Source of the DNA: Mogibacterium sp.
GTDB taxonomy: Bacteria > Bacillota > Clostridia > Peptostreptococcales > Anaerovoracaceae
Direction of reading: 5' to 3'
NCBI GenBank assembly: GCA_017512365.1
Contig: JAFWGQ010000004.1
Location: 1 to 64,000 of the forward strand
DNA: 64,000 nt
Positions 31,849-39,642 of this stretch are shown in pieces (the stretch's first letter is position 1; each line of letters starts with the position of its first letter). The position numbers were made by a program, and so were the translations under genes. The notes beneath the pieces are model-generated. The model was given only the letters and a program-made list of their open reading frames with translations, ran no database searches and was not told the DNA's origin.

Positions 31849-34025
31849 AGGCTGCCTCCTTCCAGAGCTTTTTCGGCCTCTGCCATCATGTCTCTGTCGT
31901 GATCATCCTTATTACCGAACGCGATACCGAATCTGAGGGCTGCATCCGGTGATCCTTCCCGGAATTCATCATAAGCTGTCTGTATGCTCTGCACCTTTTC
32001 GCTGATGACGTCCTTCTCATTGATGTTCGCCCTTGTGAGTATGACCGCAAACCTGTGCACTCCGAGGCGGCATACGAAGTCCGAAGCCCTGAAGCTGTGT
32101 TTGAGCACTTCAGCGACTGCGCGCACTGTCCTGTCCGCGCTATCAGACCCTTCGTTCCTCGATATATCCTCGTAGTTGGATATATCCACAAGGACGAGAG
32201 TGCTGTGCTTTCTGTCCGCGTCATACAGCAGGATATCGAAGCCGCTGCTGTTGTACAGCCCTGTCGACGGGTCGTGCAGCGCCTCGTATGTCATCCTGTC
32301 GCGGATAAGCTTGCGGCTCATCCTCCTTTCAGGAGTCATAGGAGCATCGCTTTTGCGGTCCTTTGCCTCAATGATGAATTCCTCAAATTTCGGTGCCGGA
32401 ACAGGCTCCGAGAAATAGAATCCCTGGACTATATCGCAGCCCATGGCTTTGAGTGTGAACAGCTGCTCTGCAGTCTCTACTCCCTCAGCGATGACAGGCA
32501 CGCCGAGCGATGCAGCGATCTCGATGACTATTTCGAGCATGCGGGTGTTCTTGCCGTTTTTGAAAGCCGTCCTGATGAACTGCATATCGAGCTTCAGCGC
32601 ATCTACAGGAAGATCCGAGAGCATATTGAGTGATGAGTAGCCTGCGCCGAAATCATCCATCTCGATAAAGAATCCGTGCTTTCTGAAATTCTCTACTGTC
32701 CTTACTATGTGATCCGAGTCCTGGCTGTAAGCGGACTCTGTTACCTCGATCATCAGATCCCTGCCGCTGAGTCCGTATTCATCTGTCAGGTCGCTGACTG
32801 AATCGACTATATCAGGATCGAACAGGTCCACCCTGGATACATTCACGCTGACAGGTATCTTGACGCCGTATCTTACGTACCAGTCCATTATCTGTTTTGC
32901 GGCTTCCGTCCGGATGTACTGGTCCATCTGCTTGATCAGACCGTTGCTCTCAAAGAGGCCGATAAAATATCCCGGACCGAGAAGGCCGAATTCAGGATGC
33001 TCCCAGCGTGCCAGCGCCTCGGCGCTGTGAAGCACCGGCAGTTCTCCCCTGATGTCGAATTTCGGCTGGTAATACACTTTGAACTGATTCTCTTCAATTG
33101 CGCGAGGGAAATCCACGAGCAGCTGCTCTGAGAACATCGCAGATTCGTGCAGCTCGCTGTCATATATCGCGACTGCCTTGGTGAAGGTGCTGCGGACGGT
33201 ATCCGCGGCGAGCTTGGCTCTGTCGAAGCGCCTCTCGATCTCGATCGATTTGTCCGCGTTCGGATAGACGCCCATCCTCAGCCTTACTACATTCTCATCT
33301 TTGCCTTCTCCGGCAGCGCCTTCGGAAATAGAGTCAAGCAGATCTGTATAGTCACTTCTGTGAATGCAGTAAATGAGGAAGTTGTCCGCTTCTTTTCTGC
33401 ATGCGATGCCTTCTCTTTCATCCAGTATCCCTGTGATATTGTCTGCTATGCGTTTAAGCACCTCGTCGGCATATATCCTTCCGTATCTCTCGTTGATCAT
33501 ATGGAAGTGGTTGATGCTCAGTGCTATGGCATCCATCTCCAGCTCCGCATGACGTATATCGAACTGGTCTGCGTATCTGAAAAAGAACTCGCGGCTGTAG
33601 AGGCCGGTGAGACTGTCGTGCTCCGTCTGCCCTATTATTATGCGGTCCTCAGACAGCTCAATAGTGCGTCTGACTCTGGCTTTGATGACCTCCGGTCTCG
33701 GATAAGGCTTAGGTATAAAGTCAGAAGCACCAAGGTCAAGACTCTCGACCTCAGCGTTCCTGTCGGCCGTCATAACTATGACCGGCAGCCTGTGGTGGAG
33801 ATCCTTTTTCCTTATCCTTCTGAGTATCTCCATGCCTTCGATGTCCGGCAGATTCAGATCGAGCAGAACGAGACTCAGCCTGTCGCCCTTTTCATCGATC
33901 AGGGCAAGCGCCTCCCTGCCTGTATGAGCAGTCAAAATATCATAACTGCCCTGAAGTATCATCGCGAGTATCTCGCAGTTCACGTGCTCATCTTCGACTA
34001 TCAGTATGAGTTTCTTGTCTTGCAT
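31842..34025 (-). CDS. Response regulator with REC, degenerate GGDEF, EAL and second degenerate GGDEF domains
   Basis: 727 residues. Residues 1-125 are a receiver: acidic EDE, phospho-acceptor Asp56 in VLLDLNLP, and IPKPYP with the conserved lysine. Residues about 140-310 are a GGDEF-like domain in which the signature is CRKEADNFLIYC. Residues about 320-565 are an EAL domain with all key motifs: EALARWEHP, NVSRVDL, EVTES, MDDFGAGYSSL, IAEGVET. The C-terminal 150 residues are a further GGDEF-like domain (LYNSSGFDILLYD, RLGVHRFAVIL) lacking the signature. It should be a c-di-GMP phosphodiesterase controlled by phosphorylation. The HPt gene overlaps its end. Confidence 0.92.
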   Translation of the reverse strand: MQDKKLILIVEDEHVNCEILAMILQGSYDILTAHTGREALALIDEKGDRLSLVLLDLNLPDIEGMEILRRIRKKDLHHRLPVIVMTADRNAEVESLDLGASDFIPKPYPRPEVIKARVRRTIELSEDRIIIGQTEHDSLTGLYSREFFFRYADQFDIRHAELEMDAIALSINHFHMINERYGRIYADEVLKRIADNITGILDEREGIACRKEADNFLIYCIHRSDYTDLLDSISEGAAGEGKDENVVRLRMGVYPNADKSIEIERRFDRAKLAADTVRSTFTKAVAIYDSELHESAMFSEQLLVDFPRAIEENQFKVYYQPKFDIRGELPVLHSAEALARWEHPEFGLLGPGYFIGLFESNGLIKQMDQYIRTEAAKQIMDWYVRYGVKIPVSVNVSRVDLFDPDIVDSVSDLTDEYGLSGRDLMIEVTESAYSQDSDHIVRTVENFRKHGFFIEMDDFGAGYSSLNMLSDLPVDALKLDMQFIRTAFKNGKNTRMLEIVIEIAASLGVPVIAEGVETAEQLFTLKAMGCDIVQGFYFSEPVPAPKFEEFIIEAKDRKSDAPMTPERRMSRKLIRDRMTYEALHDPSTGLYNSSGFDILLYDADRKHSTLVLVDISNYEDISRNEGSDSADRTVRAVAEVLKHSFRASDFVCRLGVHRFAVILTRANINEKDVISEKVQSIQTAYDEFREGSPDAALRFGIAFGNKDDHDRDMMAEAEKALEGGSLC

Positions 34026-34056
34026 GGTCCTGCTCCGTTTCTTCGTATACAGGTAG

Positions 34057-34086
34057 ATTATACCCTAATATATGTTCAAAGCACAA
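34057..34086 (-). promoter_or_regulatory. Promoter of the REC-EAL gene
   Basis: TTGTGC and a perfect TATAAT separated by 18 bases on the minus strand, 31 bases upstream of the start codon. Confidence 0.6.
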
Positions 34087-34089
34087 AAA

Positions 34090-35232
34090 TCAGCGGTCCT
34101 GCCGGTGATGCTGTTTCTTCATCTCATACATCCTGTCATCCAGATCCTTCATGAATGTATCCATGTCGCCTCTGCCCGGCTCGAATGTGCTGATGCCGTA
34201 TGAGAAATCAAGTCTGTATTCGTTTTCACCGCGCCCTGCATTGAACTCCGCGAGACTGCGCTCCATAGCAGCGACATATTCGTCCATGCTGCGGTCCGCT
34301 TCCATCCGCTCCAGCACTATGAATTCATCTCCTGCAAAGCGGAATACACTCTCCTTGCTGACACGGGACTTCTTCAGGATCTCCGCGACCTGCACGAGAG
34401 CCTTGTCTCCCTCCGAATGTCCGTAGTTGTCGTTGATGTCCTTGAACCTGTCTATATCGAGCATCATGCCCGAGAACCTGTAGCCGCGGTCTATCCAGGT
34501 CGCCAGTACGAAATCCAGGTACTTGCGGTTATATATGTAGACCAGAGAGTCTATGTAAGCGCTCTCGTTCTGCTGCATCATGTACATGCCCGTCAGGCCA
34601 ATCGCCGATGAAAGCCATGCCAGAGAGAGTCCGTAGAAAGCGAACTGCAGACCTGCGCCGATGAGTATGGGTATCAGGAACATGTTGATGTTGAAGAAGG
34701 CTCTGGCGCCGTATTCCTTCTCGTAGCGCCGGGTGACTACGATCGCGCTGATCAGGATATACAGTATGACGACGTAATAAACATAGCCGAAAGGTCTTCT
34801 TTCATAAACATTGCTGTCGGAGATATAGTAAACGACCGGAGTGAACAGATTGACCAGAGTCATTACGAGCATAAAGCCTACAACAAATATCTGAGGCTTG
34901 TACTTCTGCCAGATGCGTCCGGTATCGCCGTAGAGTCCGATATCCACATAGATAAGAACACAGAACGGGAGTATAAGATTTATGCTGAAAAGATATGTAT
35001 TGGCGATATGGTTGAGCAGTATAGCTCCGGGAAACGTCTTTCCGTCGAGGAAGTACGAAAAAGCCTCAAAAAAGCAGCCGAACATTACGCCGAATATAGT
35101 GAAGGAGTATATCCTGTCCTCCACGCGGCGGGCCAGTATCTTTGTGCGCGACACATAATACAGCATGAGCAGTATGAATATGCCCACGCCGTTGGCCATG
35201 TATATAGATCTGAGATCCATGCTTGTCTGCAT
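34090..35232 (-). CDS. Membrane-bound diguanylate cyclase
   Basis: 380 residues from ATG 35232 (MQTSMDLRSIYM), with AGAGGA 5 bases upstream. Residues about 5-205 hold seven hydrophobic segments, a membrane sensor of MASE or 7TM type that I cannot assign more closely. The GGDEF domain follows: DSLVYIYNRKYLDFV, MLDIDRFKDINDNYGHSEGD and the active-site RFAGDEFIV. AGDEF is an accepted active variant. No RxxD inhibitory site precedes it. It starts 70 bases after the 850-residue pseudopilin gene, separated by a long hairpin, so partial read-through from the pilin operon is possible. Confidence 0.92.
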   Translation of the reverse strand: MQTSMDLRSIYMANGVGIFILLMLYYVSRTKILARRVEDRIYSFTIFGVMFGCFFEAFSYFLDGKTFPGAILLNHIANTYLFSINLILPFCVLIYVDIGLYGDTGRIWQKYKPQIFVVGFMLVMTLVNLFTPVVYYISDSNVYERRPFGYVYYVVILYILISAIVVTRRYEKEYGARAFFNINMFLIPILIGAGLQFAFYGLSLAWLSSAIGLTGMYMMQQNESAYIDSLVYIYNRKYLDFVLATWIDRGYRFSGMMLDIDRFKDINDNYGHSEGDKALVQVAEILKKSRVSKESVFRFAGDEFIVLERMEADRSMDEYVAAMERSLAEFNAGRGENEYRLDFSYGISTFEPGRGDMDTFMKDLDDRMYEMKKQHHRQDR

Positions 35233-35250
35233 TGCTTCCTCTGTCAATAG

Positions 35251-35288
35251 AAATGAGAACAGTCTCCCGAACGAAACTATTCTCATTT
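35251..35288 (-). terminator. Hairpin between the modular pseudopilin gene and the diguanylate cyclase gene
   Basis: AAATGAGAA-T-AGT pairs with ACT-G-TTCTCATTT around an approximately 11-base loop, followed by CTATT. The U-run is weak, so termination may be incomplete, letting some pilin-operon transcripts enter the cyclase gene. Confidence 0.55.
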
Positions 35289-35301
35289 ACTGATACATAT
35301 T

Positions 35302-37854
35302 TCATCTGTTGTTGATGAAGAACACCTCAGGTGCAGGCCAGTCGCCATAGTGAGTATTGACAAAGAGGCTGTATTGCTGATCACCTATATCAGTTTTCTG
35401 TTCGTGCCTTGCTTTGTTTCCGCCCTTTGTTATCTCTCTCAGCTGTATTACAGTCAAAAGATTGTACCTGCCTCTGTAATAATCCTCTATATCTCCATCG
35501 TAAGGAACGGCATCATTCCATGTGTTTTCGCCTGAAATAAAACTGTTATATGTATTTTCATCAGTGTCGATAGCTCTGATCTCAGCGATTTCCTCTCCAG
35601 GGCCGGGACGCTTGTACGACATGGAATCGCTGCCTTCCTCTTTATATTCGTTTATCGATTCGAAGAAGTAGTCATTCTGAACAGCAGCATTTCCGCCTCC
35701 GATAAACGCATTGTTCACCGATTCAGTTTCACCTACAAGTCCTGTACAGTAGCAATGCTGTATGCTTCCTTTGGCATATCCGACAAACCCGCCTGCAGAG
35801 CCCTGCGGTTTTGCCCACGCAGAGCATGTCGAGTAGCAGTCACTGATAACTGCGCTTCCCGCATTGCCTATAAATCCTCCGGCGATCCCGTTGGCAGCTG
35901 TTGCCTCAACATTTTTCAGGACTTCATCTCTGCTGCCGTTGGTATTATGTGTGTAATACTCGCCTTTTTCAGTATGACCTCCTGAATAACATGCAGTTAT
36001 TCCGGGATTTCCGTAAACAGCTCCTATAAAGCCTCCCGCATTATCAGAGCCTTTCACAACAACAGAAGCCGCGCTGTATCGGGCATCACCGCCGTCCATA
36101 TATCCTATAAGACCTCCTGCGTCACCGGATTCAGCTATAACGGTAGCGGTCTCCGGATCATCATCGGTGCTTCCTTCAGGGATCTCGTTATATGCGATGA
36201 CATTGCTGATCTTTGTACTGTGAGCACTGCCGACCAGAGCTCCGACTTTTCCCGCACCTGTTATGCTGAAATCGATCAGTCTCAGATTCTTTATCGTACT
36301 GCCTGAAGCAGCCGATCCGAAGAGGCCCGCATAGTCACGGAAAGCATCGCTTGTTTTGATCTTTGAAACGCTGTGCCGGAGCCCGTCATAATCGATCTTT
36401 GTGCTGTATGATACAGGATAGTATCCTCCTGCAGATGTACCGTCGAACTCGATCACAGATTTACCGTCAGGATTTCCTATCGTTCCTGTCCTGAGAAGCT
36501 TTGGATCTTCCGTTTCAGGTCTTCTCGATGTATATGACTCCCAGTCGATGTCAGCCGTCTGGAAAGCTTTTACTATGGTCATCGACTTGTTGGCATATGA
36601 TGTCGACGACTGTGCGGTCTCTGTAGTTTTGCAGCCTGCGTTTGAAACCAGCTCCTCCAGATTTTCCAGATGTCTTATGCTGCTTATATAAGCATATCTG
36701 GAACTGTCGGAGAAGGACAGGTTGTTATCGACATCCTTAGGCTTCGCGATGCTGTCGTATAAGCTGTTTTCAGTAGCCTCATTGCTGAATTCTATATTTG
36801 CAAGTTTTGTCAGGCTGTATGCAACAGCTTCTATTCTGATATCCTCACCCGCGATGAATGCCTTATCAGGTGTATCCTGCCCCAGTCTGGCAAAATGGAG
36901 TCCTTTGCCGTTGGAATCCCTTGTGGTTATATCATCAATAGTGTAGATATATATATCGTGATCATCATGCTGTATCCGGTCTGTGCGCACATCTGAAGCG
37001 GAAAGGGTCCTGTCAAGCTCGATGCCCTTTTTCGCTTTGCTTGTTACACCGGTTATTATCAATTTCAGTTTTGCGTCGCTGTTTTTTGAATTGTTGTCCT
37101 TCACCTTGACACAAAGAGTATCCCCGTTGATGACCTCTATCGATGGTGTTTTAAGGATCGTTGACTGAAGAGCGGCGGCGGCGGCACCTCCGTACCAGCC
37201 AAGTATCTTCCCCTCGCGGAAACGGTCTCGTCTGTCTTTCCTGTTATCCGTCTGTACTGTGCCGTCTGCTTTATATGTGTCTACATAACTGTTTAACTTT
37301 TTATACTCTCCGCTTGCATCAGTAGTGTAATCATCTTGTGAAAGACTGTAATCAAACTTCCCGGAGCCCGTTGAACAATAGAAAACATCAAGCACCATGC
37401 CTGTTTCCCACTGGTATTTGATGACGTAGCTGCTGCCGATACGCACTGTTTCGTCGATAGCCCCGAAAGGAAGCATGATGTCGAACATGTCTTCGGCTGA
37501 TGCATTTCCGTCGTTTACAACTATATAGCGGGCACCGCTTTCCGCATCAAGATATCCGATCATTGCCTCCTTGCCTGCTTCATCAGCTTTTTTTGCTCTT
37601 TCAGCAACTCCAAGATACCCCTGACCCTTTGCCAATGTGAGATGATTCTGGGCAGCGATGAAGATCTCTTTCGCGATCCCGTCTCTTTCGACCTGCGCAA
37701 GCATTCTCTGATATGCAACCAGACCAATGAACGCCACAGCCATAAGGACGACTATTATGGCGACAGTGATCATCATCTCAGCCATCGTCATGCCCAGATT
37801 CGATGCCAGCTTTTTCCGATTCCTATTCTTATTTGAAATCTGTTTTCTTTTCAT
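35302..37854 (-). CDS. Large modular pseudopilin with GLUG-like repeats
   Basis: 850 residues, far longer than a normal pilin. The N terminus is a class III-type prepilin signal: basic leader (KRKQISNKNRNRKKLASN), then LG before MTMAEMMITVAIIVVLMAVAFIG, with Glu at +5, cut by PilD. A pilin-like stem (to about 200) is followed by extended domains. From about 518 to 720 are GLUG-type repeats (GLFGSAASGSTIKNLRL, GGFIGAVYGNPGITACYSGG, GGFVGYAKGSIQHCYCTG) seen in bacterial adhesins. It is the last gene of the giant-adhesin/minor-pilin operon. By analogy with modular pilins in other Gram-positive bacteria, it may present a binding domain on the pilus (inference). Confidence 0.87.
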   Translation of the reverse strand: MKRKQISNKNRNRKKLASNLGMTMAEMMITVAIIVVLMAVAFIGLVAYQRMLAQVERDGIAKEIFIAAQNHLTLAKGQGYLGVAERAKKADEAGKEAMIGYLDAESGARYIVVNDGNASAEDMFDIMLPFGAIDETVRIGSSYVIKYQWETGMVLDVFYCSTGSGKFDYSLSQDDYTTDASGEYKKLNSYVDTYKADGTVQTDNRKDRRDRFREGKILGWYGGAAAAALQSTILKTPSIEVINGDTLCVKVKDNNSKNSDAKLKLIITGVTSKAKKGIELDRTLSASDVRTDRIQHDDHDIYIYTIDDITTRDSNGKGLHFARLGQDTPDKAFIAGEDIRIEAVAYSLTKLANIEFSNEATENSLYDSIAKPKDVDNNLSFSDSSRYAYISSIRHLENLEELVSNAGCKTTETAQSSTSYANKSMTIVKAFQTADIDWESYTSRRPETEDPKLLRTGTIGNPDGKSVIEFDGTSAGGYYPVSYSTKIDYDGLRHSVSKIKTSDAFRDYAGLFGSAASGSTIKNLRLIDFSITGAGKVGALVGSAHSTKISNVIAYNEIPEGSTDDDPETATVIAESGDAGGLIGYMDGGDARYSAASVVVKGSDNAGGFIGAVYGNPGITACYSGGHTEKGEYYTHNTNGSRDEVLKNVEATAANGIAGGFIGNAGSAVISDCYSTCSAWAKPQGSAGGFVGYAKGSIQHCYCTGLVGETESVNNAFIGGGNAAVQNDYFFESINEYKEEGSDSMSYKRPGPGEEIAEIRAIDTDENTYNSFISGENTWNDAVPYDGDIEDYYRGRYNLLTVIQLREITKGGNKARHEQKTDIGDQQYSLFVNTHYGDWPAPEVFFINNR

Positions 37855-37906
37855 TATGCCCGTATATGAAATATGATGATATAAACCGATCGTTGATTAT
37901 TGATAT

Positions 37907-38521
37907 CTAATTATCGGTAATGACACGTATAGAGAAAGTATCTACCTGTGCCGGAGTCTCGGCTCCGTTTTTCCGAAGAACTCTAAGATTATTGAATACT
38001 ACGATCCCGTTATTGTAATCCACGCTGTCATAGGTGATATGCAGCTTCTTATCCTTATCCGATGCTTCAGGTGACACGAGTCTGATTGATTTCTGATAGA
38101 TTTTTTTCAAATCATCATCAAGATCGGATTCCTTGACAATGACCCCGTCAACTGCGTATCGCTGAAGCATTATGTCACTGGTATCTGGATTCGAAGAGTC
38201 ATTATTCTGAATGAATATCCTCGAAGTGGATCCGGTCGCTTCGTTGAAGAAACGGATACCCTGGTCTCCGTTTTTATTATCAGATGCAATATCTTTGGCA
38301 GTACCGAGTTCATTTCTCAGGGATGCCATTCCGGTGGACAGAAGCACCTCGGCATTTGAAGCGATCACAACGTTGTCATACGCTCTTATCGCAGAAGGAA
38401 TACCCGCTACCATGATTGCAGAAACCAGAAGCAGGATGATTATCGCGATCAGAGCCTCTGCAAGGGTGAACGCCTGTATGTCCGTTATTCTTTTTTTGAT
38501 GTTTTCAGATAGTCTTTTCAA
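37907..38521 (-). CDS. Type IV pseudopilin
   Basis: 204 residues from a TTG start (38521). The leader KRLSENIKKRITDIQA is cut before FTLAEALIAIIILLLVSAI, with Glu at +5: a canonical prepilin N terminus. The rest is a small soluble domain of 165 residues (ending RVLRKNGAETPAQVDTFSI) rich in strands. It is the third of four pilin-like genes in the operon after the giant surface protein, the position of GspI/J-like minor pilins in related systems (inference). Confidence 0.87.
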   Translation of the reverse strand: MKRLSENIKKRITDIQAFTLAEALIAIIILLLVSAIMVAGIPSAIRAYDNVVIASNAEVLLSTGMASLRNELGTAKDIASDNKNGDQGIRFFNEATGSTSRIFIQNNDSSNPDTSDIMLQRYAVDGVIVKESDLDDDLKKIYQKSIRLVSPEASDKDKKLHITYDSVDYNNGIVVFNNLRVLRKNGAETPAQVDTFSIRVITDN

Positions 38522-38531
38522 TTGTGCGTCT

Positions 38532-38885
38532 TCACTTGTTCAGGATATATGCCTTGACTGTATTCCCCTGGAATGTATCGTTCGTATAGCTTTTTACCGA
38601 TATGGTGAATTTTTTAGGATCGGTCGTCCCTGTTTCTGTGATAGTTATGCTGTCCGTGCTCCAGGAACCGTCCACAGTGGCAATATCCTCATTGCTTGAA
38701 TAATAGTCGTCAAGAACGGCCCTGCTTCTCCTCACGATATTTGAACCGGAAAAGACCGCACCGGCAAGCATCACGATCGCAAGCGCGGATATCAGAAGAG
38801 CCACCAGTGTCTCCGCTATGGACTCGCCGGCTCTGCTGCCCAGTTTTTTCCTTATTGAATTATTTAACATTCTTTCTTTTTCCAT
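38532..38885 (-). CDS. Small type IV pseudopilin
   Basis: 117 residues from ATG 38885 (MEKERMLNNSIRKKLG). A GTG 36 bases further out is possible, but no good ribosome site favours it. The cleavage region is SRAG before ESIAETLVALLISALAIVML, with Glu at +5. The mature domain of about 95 residues is the smallest of the set. It lies 16 bases after the PilX/GspK-like gene and 10 before the next pseudopilin. Confidence 0.83.
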   Translation of the reverse strand: MEKERMLNNSIRKKLGSRAGESIAETLVALLISALAIVMLAGAVFSGSNIVRRSRAVLDDYYSSNEDIATVDGSWSTDSITITETGTTDPKKFTISVKSYTNDTFQGNTVKAYILNK

Positions 38886-38901
38886 GCTGAAATACCCATA
38901 A

Positions 38902-39642
38902 TCATCCTGCCAAGGATTCACCGGATATCATTTTATCAAGGTGCCATGAGATCTCCGAAGGATTTGTGATCGAGTAGTCGCTCGCAAGCGTTACCGGAGG
39001 ATTAGCATCCCTTATATCCGCAGAAAACAGCAACATCATTTTGTATCCGTTCCTGTCCAGAGTGATCATCAGATTCCCGTCAGAATACTCTTCCTTTACA
39101 GAGACCCGAAGCGGATCATCCTCATCATCTTCCTTACCGGGTGTACCGAGAATAAATTCAGCGGGGAAGCTGTTTTCAGCATCAGCACATCTTTTGGCAA
39201 GATCCTTTGCGAAATCATTGATTTTTACATTTGAAGGCGCACCTGAAGAGCCAGTCTGAGAAGCAGTCCCTTCATCTGCGGCCGTATCGTCCGGCATGTT
39301 CTGGCTGACACCGGGCAGATTTGCCTTGATGTCTTTGTTTGTGATCTGATTCATAGGCTTGTCAAAAATAGCAGGTTCTTCGCTGCCATTGATCGTAAAG
39401 ACAGAAACGCTCTGATCGGAAACCAGGTCTCTGATCAGGCCGGCAGCTGAAGTGACAGCATAATAATTCTGATCGGTCTTTGCCAGACCGCTCATTCGGC
39501 CGGAGGTAGTTGTCGCCGCCACAAGGATCACCGCGCTCAGTGCCGCGCATACCAGGAACAGCAGTAACGCATATGTGATAGACGCGCCTGACTCCGAGCG
39601 CAGCTTCCGGTATATTCTGTTTTCAGATCTGCAGTTATCCAT
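38902..39642 (-). CDS. PilX/GspK-like pseudopilin without Glu5
   Basis: 246 residues. The leader ...KLRSESG precedes ASITYALLLFLVCAALSAVILVA. The hydrophobic helix is intact but position +5 is Tyr, not Glu. In type II secretion and type IV pili, GspK and its pilus equivalents lack Glu5 and sit at the filament tip, capping the GspI-J-K complex. The gene overlaps the stop of the 3,669-residue protein gene by one base (TGATG), so the two are translationally coupled. Confidence 0.8.
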   Translation of the reverse strand: MDNCRSENRIYRKLRSESGASITYALLLFLVCAALSAVILVAATTTSGRMSGLAKTDQNYYAVTSAAGLIRDLVSDQSVSVFTINGSEEPAIFDKPMNQITNKDIKANLPGVSQNMPDDTAADEGTASQTGSSGAPSNVKINDFAKDLAKRCADAENSFPAEFILGTPGKEDDEDDPLRVSVKEEYSDGNLMITLDRNGYKMMLLFSADIRDANPPVTLASDYSITNPSEISWHLDKMISGESLAG

